A stretch of DNA of 64,000 bases, from contig NC_092345.1 in the NCBI RefSeq assembly GCF_963676685.1, positions 28,791,585 to 28,855,584 on the forward strand, read 5' to 3'. Positions 55,515 through 64,000 of the stretch are shown one piece after another; the first letter of the stretch is position 1, and each line of letters opens with the position of its first letter. Source of the stretch: Mytilus edulis. Lineage: Eukaryota; Mollusca; Bivalvia; Mytilida; Mytilidae. A program made the translations under genes and the position numbers. The notes beneath the pieces were generated by a model. The model did not search any database and was not told the origin of the DNA. It saw only the letters and a list, made by a program, of their open reading frames with translations.

Positions 55515-56394
55515 TTAATTCTGGTAAGAGAACGTGTTCGTATTTTCCACAAACAAACACAGTGTTTCTATCCATGATTTTTCCTTTGTTTCTCCATAGC
55601 TGTCAGTTATGTCTGCAAATCTTTTCAGTAGAAATAGTTTTGTTATCATGTATCTAATAAATAGTTAAAAATAAAAATTGAATGTTGAATAAATAGAAAT
55701 ATGTGTTTTTATCATGTTTGTACATCTGAGATAAAATATGAGATTTGTTTTTAATTTTTTTTTTCTTTCTTATATACGTTCTTAAATAAATGTACTTCTA
55801 TGGGGACATATTTTTAAGTGTATTATGTGTTAGATACATCACTAACAAAAAACAAGAGAATGCTGTGGAGAAAAACACTTCTTTTACCATGCGACATGTC
55901 AATAGACTCACTGTAATGTATCAGTCTGGAATGTAAAGAGTGGTTATATATTCTCTTTGTTTTATTTCATTTTTATCTTTTTATGACATTTAGTATTGAC
56001 AGTGGATATTTGGTAGTCTTTATTCATTTTTCTTATGAATAATAACAATCTTTGTTGTCATATAAACATATTACACATGTTTGTGACAAACAAATATATA
56101 CCAATGCAATATAAATTGGACAATAACATGAATCCTTAATGAGGTCAAGAAATAAATATATATGTAAAAGAAAACCATAAAAAAAATATGCGTCTTCTGT
56201 CCACAGTTCGGATGACTATTTTTTTTAAAAATCAACGACTTGCTCACCTTCACGTATTCACACGTTATACCCGGCCTACCCACTCCCTTTCTCCATATTT
56301 TTAAATCACCAATTGAGACTTTAAGTCAGGGTTCTGTAAATGGGCTATGTCAGACTTAGCCTCGTTGAACTTAATAAATAACAAATAAGAAGAT
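55515..56394. other. Convergent intergenic or 3' UTR sequence
   Basis: Between the ends of two convergent genes. AATAAA near 55655-55690 and 55785 could serve the + gene. For the - gene no clear signal is seen just below its stop. Nothing else is recognised. Confidence 0.45.
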
Positions 56395-56759
56395 TTAAAT
56401 AAAACGTTCCAATAAACGATTATGACCGGTAACTTGTGCCACCTTTTCTTCTACCTGTTTAATTGCGTACTCGATGGTATCATTAAGCTTTCTTGTATAA
56501 TATTGCATTGGATTAAATGTGCCATTTAATGTTTTGTAACTGCGATGATAGTCGCCTTCTATGTTTTTAAGTAAACAAGAATACGTGTTATCAGATACTG
56601 TTACATTTAGGAAATTGCTCAGTTTTTTCATTTCAATTACTGTGTTTTTCAGAAGATCTGCATAAAAAACTATACATTTCGGTCCTCTAAACTGCAGCCA
56701 TTTTAGATTTTTTGTAAGCCATACTCGAATTTTAGTAACAGCAACATCTTCAAATAACC
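56395..56759 (-). CDS. Sulfotransferase-domain gene (WSCD-like), last exon
   Basis: Minus-strand terminal exon. Acceptor CTCTATTGCAG precedes 56759 and TAA is at 56395-56397. Joined in phase 1 to the exon at 58486-58722 it reads 'VAVTKIRVWLTKNLKW', 'CIVFYADLLKNTVIEMKKL', 'SNFLNVTVSDNTYSCLL'. The WL...(V)(V/F)YADLLKN...E(M)KK(L)...FL pattern is the C-terminal part of the P-loop sulfotransferase fold seen in WSCD1/2-like proteins. The tail ('TRKLNDTIEYAIKQVEEKV') looks helical. Likely a PAPS-dependent Golgi enzyme; the substrate is unknown. Confidence 0.68.
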
Positions 56760-56838
56760 CTGCAATAGAGATAACTTATGTTGAGTGAGATAATAGAGGG
56801 GCAGGGCCTATTTTGGGACGTCGGGATGGAGTGCTTTA

Positions 56839-57305
56839 GGTGTCATACCACCAATTAAAAGTCCCTATCTGTTCAACCAAATTTTGCTAATTTCACAGCT
56901 CTCTGAATATTTTACCTTAAGTTTAACTTCATAGAAACTAGGTATATCCTGAATCGTACAGATGTCACCTTTCTGCATGCCAATTTTCAGCATACATTCA
57001 AAATCATATAAGAAAGAAGAGAGCTTCCGAAAGGAGGTACCACTAAAAATAACCCCTGGTTTTCTGGAAATCTTAAATTAGTATACTATGGAGCGCATTA
57101 ATCCTCAATTTTTAATGCAAACTCATAGACAGGTAAATTTTGGCTCAAAATTGTCTTAATATATTACTCTTTTAACAAAAGTTTCATTTCTGCAAATTTG
57201 TTGGTTAGTTTAGGTGAACGATGACATCAAATGCACTATTTTTTGTCCGAGTAGACCTATTTTCATACGTTCTAAATTTGAGGGAGTAATTGGTGGTATG
57301 ACACC
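56839..57305. mobile_element. 467-bp MITE with 19-bp inverted ends, TTTA duplication
   Basis: GGTGTCATACCACCAATTA (from 56839) is exactly inverted at the right end (to 57305). TTTA flanks both sides (56835-56838 and 57306-57309), though these flanks are low-complexity. It lies in the sulfotransferase-gene intron. Confidence 0.8.
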
Positions 57306-58130
57306 TTTAAAGCCCGGGATTTCGGGATCAGGGAACGTTTCAGTTATTAAAAGGTCTTCATATTTATTTTAATCTGTGCAGAATTTAATCAAGAAAAACA
57401 AGTATACATTACAAAACCAACTGCATTCAATTCCGATATGATCCGATATACATCAACTTTTTAAATTTATAATACTCGATTTGAATCTAAGGCATTTATT
57501 ATTAAACCGAGATACTTCTGTTTCCATTCCATATAATTTATTAACGATTATCCTTAAATATTACAGTTCGCTCATAACGAAAGCAGTCTTTTGATACCAA
57601 GAGACCCTATACATGTATTTCCCATGTCTGAGGGCGATATGATGATTTTGTTCACCTAAGAAAATTCATATTTCACGAGGGTATTTTATTCTTATATCTG
57701 CATATTTTTTTTAAACTAACGTTAACAATGACACTCAGCCCCGCTCAAATGATAATCATAATGTTTTTGTTTTGTTTTTAAATCTGAAATAATTTACAAA
57801 ACGAAATTCTATACTTAGTATCACTAAAAAAGTTAATATAAGCTTTAACCGCGCGTAACGTCGCACATGGAAATCCCAACGTTCAGAGGGGAATATGAAC
57901 TTTTGTTCGACGTCACGTGGGAAAATCTCAACAAATCAGTCAAATGTTGATTTCGCTATATAAATATTTACATGCAGTGAAAAAAAACATCTGAATGTTG
58001 TACTTTTAGACCTTTATGCAGCACCCTTGTTTTCGATGGAGCTTTCATTATTAGTTTTCAGTTCTTTTGGGGTTTTTTTTCTGGTGTTGTTTGTTTTTTC
58101 TTCGAATTATAGATATTTTTTAACTTGTCC
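57306..58130. other. Intron with promoter-like cluster
   Basis: Mostly plain intron. At about 57860-57965 there is a CpG-containing stretch: TGTTCGACGTCACGTGGGA (a CRE-like half joined to an E-box CACGTG) and TATATAAATATT at about 57958 (+). An ATG at 58036 opens 'MELSLLVFSSFGVFFLVLF', which looks like a signal peptide, but no donor or continuation was found. Speculative promoter on the + strand. Confidence 0.25.
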
Positions 58131-58134
58131 TCTA

Positions 58135-58262
58135 TATTGGCTTATCCTTAAGTTTTAACTTCTTTGATTTCATCTTTACTGGCGAATCCTTAAGTTTTAA
58201 CTTCTTTGATTCCATCTTTACTGGCGAATCCTTAAGTTTGCAGACGAAGCGCGCGTCTGGTG
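58135..58262. repeat. 42-bp tandem repeat, about 2.5 units
   Basis: The unit is 'CTTAAGTTTTAACTTCTTTG' plus 'ATTTCATCTTTACTGGCGAATC'. On the minus strand it reads as a Lys-rich 14-residue repeat ('KLKLKDSPVKMKSK'), probably not translated. It ends in a short inverted relic of the CGCCAGACGCGCG family (GAAGCGCGCGTCTGG). Confidence 0.65.
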
Positions 58263-58319
58263 TACACAATTCAATTCTGATATCTACATGTATATTGAGT
58301 TTATTCATTCTCAATCTTT

Positions 58320-58420
58320 ATTCTCAATCTAATTACAATATTGATCTCTGATTTCAATCTGAAACGAGATGTTGTATAACAAAATCAGAGATCAATATTT
58401 TAATTATATTGCTTAATTCT
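58320..58420. repeat. Inverted repeat, possible MITE
   Basis: AATATTGATCTCTGATTT and its inverse AAATCAGAGATCAATATT lie about 30 bp apart, with outer similarity 'CTAATTAC'/'TTAATTAT'. A stable hairpin in either strand. Confidence 0.7.
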
Positions 58421-58485
58421 TAAAGTTTTAAGGCAAGAAAAACATCAAATGTTTAACTATTCTTAACACTTTTAAAAACACTTAC

Positions 58486-58722
58486 TATCAAACAAATCCT
58501 TTGAGGCCAACGCTATATGTCTGTTTCTCTTCGAATGATCATAATGGAAAAAAGCACTGATAGCTTTGTATGCACTACGTATTAAAACTATGGCTTTTTT
58601 AAATTGCATGATGTTGCTTATGGAATGTGATTTCATTACAATTACATTATCAACATGACATTCGCCGATGAACCCTGGTTTAAGTTTAGGGTCGCAACCA
58701 CCGTGGCCTCCGGTAGCTACAC
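58486..58722 (-). CDS. Sulfotransferase-domain gene (WSCD-like), internal exon
   Basis: Minus-strand exon of 237 bp: acceptor TTTCTACTTCGCAG, donor GATA|GTAAGT. It reads 'GCDPKLKPGFIGE', 'NVIVMKSHS', 'FKKAIVLIRSAYKAISAFF' and 'SKRNRHIALASKDLF'. The K(S/T)H then (A)I(V/L)LIR.(A/P)Y.A pattern is the 3'-phosphate-binding core of P-loop sulfotransferases, closest in my reading to WSCD proteins, with 'RSAY' where those have 'RNPY'. The next (upstream) exon with the P-loop was not found in the window. A long minus frame continues past the acceptor only because the neighbouring 48-bp repeat is open. Confidence 0.7.
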
Positions 58723-58952
58723 CTGCGAAGTAGAAACTGTATAACTCATATTCATAACTAATAGTATGACCGGTAAAGTAAAAACTGTATAACTCATAAT
58801 CATAACTAATAGTATGACCGGTAAAGTAGAAAATGTATAACGTATATTCATAACTGATAGTATGACTGGTAAAATTGAAACTGAATAACTGATATTCATA
58901 ACTAATAGTATGACCGGTAAAGTAGAAACTGTATAATAATAGTATGACCGGT
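58723..58952 (-). repeat. 48-bp minisatellite at the splice acceptor
   Basis: About 4.5 units of 'GTAGAAACTGTATAACTCAT' plus 'ATTCATAACTAATAGTATGACCGGTAAA' (plus strand). 48 bp is 16 codons, so the minus strand shows an open 'YFTGHTISYEYELYSF' repeat. Each unit contains CAGTTTCTACTTT, the same pyrimidine tract that ends in the true acceptor at 58723-58724. Confidence 0.88.
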
Positions 58953-58958
58953 AAGTTC

Positions 58959-59368
58959 CACTGGGGTAAAGCTGATGACCGTAACTGCATTCACGGTCAT
59001 CCCAAGATGTCGGATGAAAAATTAGGTCAGTATTTTTATTGTCTGTTAAGGTGTTTCTACATCATTTTCTTTACAAAGCATACTTTGATACGATGTAAAT
59101 ATATAAAAGATTCACACGGAAGTCACAAATCTCTACCGAGGAACGTGTATAAAACGGGAATTTGGATTTGAAAAATTCGCGAGGATGACCGTAAATCGTA
59201 ATCGAGATGACCGTAACAGGATTAGCGATTCATAACAAGGCTGACCGTAATTGGTTAAAAGATGACCGTAAATTGTTAAGGATGACCGTAATTTATAAAG
59301 AATGACTAAATTTAAAAGGATGACCGTCAATTGAAAAAAATATCCATATTTGTATGCATTGTTTTTAG
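58959..59368 (+). repeat. Left 400-bp terminal inverted repeat with GATGACCGTAA array
   Basis: A terminal hairpin pairs GATGACCGT with ACGGTCATC within the first 40 bp. A unique stretch of about 160 bp follows ('AGATGTCGGATGAAAAATTA', 'CTACCGAGGAACGTGTAT'), then six or so direct copies of GATGACCGTAA at 59186-59330, ending near 'AAATATCCATATTTGTAT'. The first 235 bp match the right arm almost perfectly; the array part is more diverged. Confidence 0.9.
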
Positions 59369-59379
59369 TTGATTTGTCG

Positions 59380-62300
59380 CAATAGGGGCTCGGTTAGTTC
59401 TTTTTAACTATTTGGCTTGTAGTTGGATGCTACATATGACGAACCATGTATTTGAAGCACGTCTTATTTTTGTCTACCTTTAGGATAATGTTGTCTTCAA
59501 AAATTACACCTTTGTTAAGCCAATTTAGTCTTACTCAAATGATAGATGAACCTACTCATTTTACTGAATCGTCGTCATCATTGTTAGACCTTTTTATAAC
59601 AAATGATGCTCACATAATAAATTACTGTGGAGTCGGGCCACCTTTATTAGACCAAATACGTGTTCACTGTCCTATAATTAGTCTTTTGAACTTTCTAAAA
59701 TGTCATGAAACTTTTAAGCGGGAAATTTGGTTATATGATCGAGGAGAATATGACAGATATCGTAACATTTTATCTGAAAAAAAATTGGGATTCCGTAATT
59801 AACTTAAATAACGTTGAACAATTTACAACCGAAATTACAAAAACTATCATAGAAGCTGCTGAAAATTGTATTCCAAATAAAATAATAACTGTTCGCAAAA
59901 ATTAACCTCCATGGCTAACAAATGATGTTAAAAAAAAGATAAAGGAAAAAAATAGAATCCACAGAAAGGCTAAAAAATATAATAACCCATCGGAGTGGTC
60001 AAAATTTAAGAAAATACGAAATGAAGTTTCTAGTTTAATAAGAAAATCGAAGGATGATTATAACAACAATTTAATTAGAAAAATCACGAACATGCAGTAA
60101 CCCGTCCACTACTAACTGGTGGAAAACGGTTAAACAAATATCCGGATTAAGAACAAAGGACGCAAGTGTACCCCCATTAATGGTTAATAACAACTTAATA
60201 TTTGATGAAATCGAAAAGGCAAATGAATTTAATCGATTTTTTTTCTTCCCAGTCAAATATTGATGATTCAAGTGCTGTGTTACCTGAAGAACTTCATAAT
60301 ATTAGTGATGACTTAACTTATATAGAACTTACTGTTACTGAAGTTGAAGATATATTGAAAATTGTTAATCCCACAAAAGCTTCTGGCCCAGACCGCATAA
60401 GTCCCAAATTGTTAAAAGAAGCATCTTCTGTTTTAAAGTATCCACTATGTAAACTATTTAACTTATCCTTAAGTACGTCTACTTTTCCAAATCAATGGAA
60501 AAGAGCAAATGTTACCCCAGTTTATAAAAATAGTAAACCGAATGACGTTAAAAACTATTATAGACTTATTTCCTTGTTGAGTGTAATATCAAAGTGTATG
60601 GAACGATGTGTATATAAACATGTTTACAATCACTTTATGCGCAATAATATTATAACGAAAAATCAGTCGGGCTTTACACGGGGGGATTCAGCAGTTAATC
60701 AATTAATCAACATCTCGAATGATTTTGGGAAGGCTTTAGATAGCGGTAAAAAAATAAGGGCAGTATTCTGTGATATAAGTATTAAGCGTTTGATCGAGTC
60801 TGGCATAAGGGACTGCTATTTAAACTTCAACAAGCGGGCATACCGGGTTCTTTACTAAGGTGGTTTGAAAATTATCTTACAAATAGAGTCCAGCGGTTGG
60901 TTATTAACGATTGAAGTTCCGAATGGTTACCTGTAAATGCAGGCGTCCCACAAGGGTCCATTCTATGCCCTCTCCTTTTTTTGATATTTATAAACGATAT
61001 TGTAGAAGACATTCAAGCTCAAATTAAGCTATTCGCAGATGACACTTCATTATATATTATGGTTGACAATCCAACAGAAACAGCTAAAATTTTAAATGAC
61101 GATCTAGATAAGATTTATAACTGGTCAAAAAAATGGCTTGTTAATTTTAATTGCCCAAAAAACTAAAAGTATGATAATTTCAAAAAAAATAAATAGACCC
61201 TTTCATCCTCCATTAAATATGAACACCCAAGAGCTACAAACAGTAAGTAAACACAAACATCTAGGTGTCTTTTTTTTTCTAACAACGGATCCTGGAACGA
61301 CCATATTGAATATATAGTTTCTAAATCTTACAAAAGAATAAATTTAATGAGAAAAATGAAAAATGTTCTTGATAGATTTTGACTTGAAAAAATTTCGCCC
61401 GATTCTTGAATATGCCGATGTCGTTTGGGACTCTCAAAATCAGAATTTGATTGCTAAACTTGAAAGTATTCAGCTTGACGCAGCGCGTATCGTCACGGGG
61501 GTGGGGGTTGGGGGGGGGGGGGGGTTACTAAACTTACCAGTATAAACAATGTATATGTTGAAACTCGATGGAAAAAAAAATATCTGAAAGACGACGCAAT
61601 CACAGACTAACTCATTATCACAAAATTTTGAATAATTAAACTCCAGAGTATTTAAAAAACTTATTGCCTGATTCAGTAGGCAGTCGGCATGATCATAATA
61701 CAAGACAGAGAAATAATATTTCACAAGTCAACACACGGACCCGTTTATATTCTGAATATTTCATCCCTGCAACAACAAAACTATAAGACACTCTTAACTT
61801 AAACCAGAGACATATAATACAATGTAGTATATGTCTCTGCTTAAACATAAGAAAATGTGAATCGTTATCATTATTCAAAAAACAAATTATTACCCAAAAT
61901 AGTAAGATCCCAGCGTATTAGACATCGTTTTGGTCAAATTCTTTATGCTCGCTTAAGAATGGATTCAAGCTCAATGAATTCTCACCTTTTCCTTCGTAAC
62001 TTAGTAGGCTCTCCAAATTGTCGTTGTGGTGATGTAGAAACAAATTCTCACTTCCTGTTATCTTGTCCTATATATACTAATTTAAGAAAAGAACTATTGG
62101 ATTCTGTTTCAGTTCTTTCTGTCCAAGTTAACACAAAAACTTTGCTTTTTGGATCAACGGTACTCTCAGATGAGCAAAATAGTCTTTTATTTAGTTTGGT
62201 GCAGAAATATATTATTAAAGTAAACGTTTTAACCCTTGATGTTAATGCTTCATCACTCAATAGGAACCAAAGCATTTCACACTGTATACATTACAACAAT

Positions 62301-62545
62301 TCATGTTTTTTTTTTTTTTTTTTTTTTCTCATTAAATTTTTTCTTCTTTTTCTTCTTGCACCTTTTTCATATTCATATATTTATTACAGAGCATGCCAGT
62401 ATTTATATTTATGTATTGTTCAATAAGTGTTTTATTTTTGTAAAGGAGACCGATTTGTAAAAGCAAATTGCTTGTTTCTGAATCCTGAATATTATTTCCT
62501 TTGTATAATATCGTATCATGATGAATTATCTCAATAAAAATTGTT
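59380..62545 (+). pseudogene. Non-LTR retrotransposon (AP endonuclease end, RT, zinc-knuckle), broken
   Basis: A 5'-truncated LINE in several shifted frames. End of the endonuclease at about 59500-59700 ('TQMIDEPTHFTESSSSLL', 'DQIRVHCPI'); RT finger and palm at about 60350-61165 ('KASGPDRISPKLLK', 'RLISLLSVISKCMERC', 'NQSGFTRGDSAVNQL', 'VPQGSILCPLLF', catalytic FADD at 61032-61043); C-terminal region to about 62280 with 'CRCGDVETNSHFLLSCP'. G-run (61500-61524) and T-run (62306-62328) expansions sit inside coding sequence. AATAAA at about 62532. It resembles CR1/Jockey-type elements; the clade is not fixed. Confidence 0.85.
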
Positions 62546-62610
62546 TAAACTAAGGTTGTCTTATAAATACGTCCTTCACCAACACGATTAATTATTTGAT
62601 ACAAAAAAGG

Positions 62611-63011
62611 TAATACAAATACGGATATTTCTTAGAAATGACGGTTATACTATGAAAGGTACGGTCATCCTTATATAAATTACGGTCATCCTTTCGAAAT
62701 TACGGTCATCATTTTACCAATCACGGTCATCCTTATTATATGTTACGGTCATCTTGAAAATATTTTAAAGATGATTTACGGTCATCTTAGCGAATTTTTC
62801 AAATCCAATTTCCCGTTCTATACACGTTCCTCGGTAGAGATTTGTGACTTTCGTGTGAATCTTTTATAAATTTACATCGTACCAATGTATGCTTTGTAAA
62901 GAAAATGATGTAGAAACACCTTAACAGACAATAAAAATACTGACCTAATTTTTCGTCCGACATCTTGGGATGACCGTGAATGCAGTTACGGTCATCAGCT
63001 TTACCCCAGTG
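62611..63011 (-). repeat. Right 400-bp terminal inverted repeat
   Basis: The inverted partner of 58959-59368: at least seven ACGGTCATC copies at 62640-62790, then 'TCGGTAGAGATTTGTGACTT', 'GACATCTTGGGATGACCGTG' and the end TTTACCCCAGTG. The subterminal array differs from the left arm in spacing and sequence between copies. Confidence 0.9.
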
Positions 63012-63017
63012 AAGTTC

Positions 63018-63843
63018 AATCGATTCAATATGTCATAAACAAACGAGTTATACTACATTATTTCATCTTGAACATTAACTTGTAAAATAAAGGCAACAGT
63101 AGTATACCGCTGTTTGAAATTTATAAACCGATAGAGAAAAAACAAATCCGGGTTACGAACTAAAACTGAGGGAAACGTATCAAATATAAAATAGTTTTCT
63201 TCACACACAAACTTTTAGATTTGACTCAAAAGGTGATCTGAATGTCCTCGAATACAACATTACCAGTGACTTGTCTATATTCACTATTTTGAGCATTTTC
63301 ATAGCATTTGAAAGATCTTTTTATCGGTACTAAGGCTTTCGCCAACCTTATTTATTTTAATGACGAATTACACAATAATGTTTTGCTTTATTTTTTTCCA
63401 TCAAATTTGTTCGTAAGACCATGTTTTCCTTTATCTGATGTAATTAATAAATGTTAATAACCAGTTCCAATAAACCGAAATACTCATTCTAAGTGTTTGA
63501 CGTTCGAAATCACGAATTTATTAAATGTGTGCTATAAGATGAATCTTAGACATGTATGTATATTCCCGCAATACACGGTTAGTAATGGAGTTACGACTGA
63601 CACTATTTGATTATTTAAATTGAAAGTTCTGATTAATATTGGTATATCAAGTTTGTTGATATTAAATTGTTATTGTTGACATAAGTTTATTTACATTTCA
63701 ATGGAAGTAGGTTCTTAGAATTGAACACTTGAACATTTTAATATAAAAACGAGAAGATGTGGTATGATTGCAAATGAGACAGGTCTTGTCTAAATTCAAG
63801 AAATAAAGATAGTCGGTAAGATAAATTCATTACATAGTGTGCA
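63018..63843. other. Intron, nothing recognised
   Basis: AT-rich; no minus-strand sulfotransferase exon was found here. A 5' stub of the 'GATGTGGTATGATTG' family appears at about 63755-63785. Confidence 0.45.
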
Positions 63844-63914
63844 AGTGACCTAATACGATATATACGGACCCCATATGAAATTTAGTGACCCCGTATATAT
63901 CGCATCAGGTCACT
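63844..63914. repeat. 24-bp inverted repeat hairpin
   Basis: AGTGACCTAATACGATATAT-ACGG (63844-63867) faces CCGTATATATCGCATCAGGT-CACT (63891-63914) with two mismatches and a 23-base loop. A second AGTGACC lies in the loop. Possibly the arm ends of a small element. Confidence 0.75.
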
Positions 63915-64000
63915 AACACAATATGTAACTAATAGTACCTATATTTTGTATATGAATTTTGATTGATTTGTATACAACTTTGACCAATTGCCAACACAAC

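Larger units (their letters stand above)
58959..63011. mobile_element. 4.05-kb TIR element enclosing a LINE-type RT
   Basis: The ends CACTGGGGTAAAGCTGATGA (58959) and its inverse (to 63011) are flanked by a perfect 6-bp direct repeat, AAGTTC, at 58953-58958 and 63012-63017. The two terminal arms are about 400 bp and clearly homologous; the region between (59369-62610) is occupied by a degenerate LINE. Either a LINE entered a fold-back transposon or the unit moves with its RT. A 6-bp duplication with long arms is compatible with several DNA-transposon groups; the family is not assigned. It sits in the upstream intron of the sulfotransferase gene. Confidence 0.88.

Noticed and set aside
58723..58990. 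N-terminal 90 residues of the 172-residue minus frame
   Set aside because: They translate the 48-bp minisatellite upstream of a strong acceptor at 58723; only 58486-58722 is supported as exon.
61470..61724. Minus-strand frame with proline run
   Set aside because: It is the antisense of a G-run expansion inside the LINE.
62236..62460. Poly-Phe frame
   Set aside because: It comes from a T-run in the 3' part of the LINE.

Overview
The window is intron-rich, AT-rich animal DNA packed with transposable elements. Several dispersed families match repeats I know as characteristic of bivalve molluscs, especially mytilid mussels: the 'TATGCCCCACCTACGATAG' element, the AGCTCACCTGG hairpin family, the CGCCAGACGCGCGTTTCGTC repeat, and the 'AAGATGTGGTATGATTG' retroelement tail. 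A Mytilus-like host is my inference from recall; no search was run.

Main gene (+ strand, exons from 2871 to 54967, 5' end outside the window): a single-pass membrane protein built from exon modules that are almost all phase 1-1. In order it encodes WxxW (CysD, Mucin2_WxxW) domain 1 (2871-3224), a short linker exon (4847-4894), WxxW 2 (5325-5645 plus 9068-9121, split by a transposon), WxxW 3 (10741-11079), a linker exon (13448-13504), a truncated WxxW 4 (about 33281-33402), a P/T-rich stalk plus WxxW 5 (36999-37472), a P/T linker (41646-41738), a complete F5/8 type C (discoidin) domain over two exons (42754-43058 and 43806-43956), a Thr/Pro stalk (48613-48696), a juxtamembrane exon (52925-52966), and a terminal exon with the transmembrane helix and a short basic tail (54843-54967). 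The joined phases agree at every junction I could test.

Convergent gene (- strand, 58722 to 56395, 5' end outside the window): two exons of a P-loop sulfotransferase resembling the WSCD family, with matching splice phase.

Mobile DNA: an LTR/Gypsy retrotransposon (14597-24178) has nearly identical LTRs, a 5' LTR split by a nested repeat, a gag-pol frame with four breaks, and a 905-bp tandem triplication of its pol 3' end plus LTR start. A 3.4-kb TA-flanked inverted-repeat element (5646-9065) sits inside the coding sequence of WxxW 2. A 4.05-kb element (58959-63011) has 400-bp terminal inverted repeats, a perfect 6-bp target duplication, and a degenerate non-LTR reverse transcriptase between its arms. 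There are also at least three degraded LINE pieces, several fold-back MITEs, a tRNA-derived SINE, and about 5 kb of head-to-tail copies of the AGCTCACC family (25.6-30.6 kb).

A recurring pattern is minisatellites at splice junctions. A 55-bp array (41.78-42.31 kb) is built from copies of the preceding exon's 3' end and donor. A 26-bp array of about 144 units (44.1-47.9 kb) carries a donor-like GTAAGT/GTATGT/GTACGT in nearly every unit. A 48-bp array abuts a sulfotransferase-gene acceptor and repeats its pyrimidine tract.
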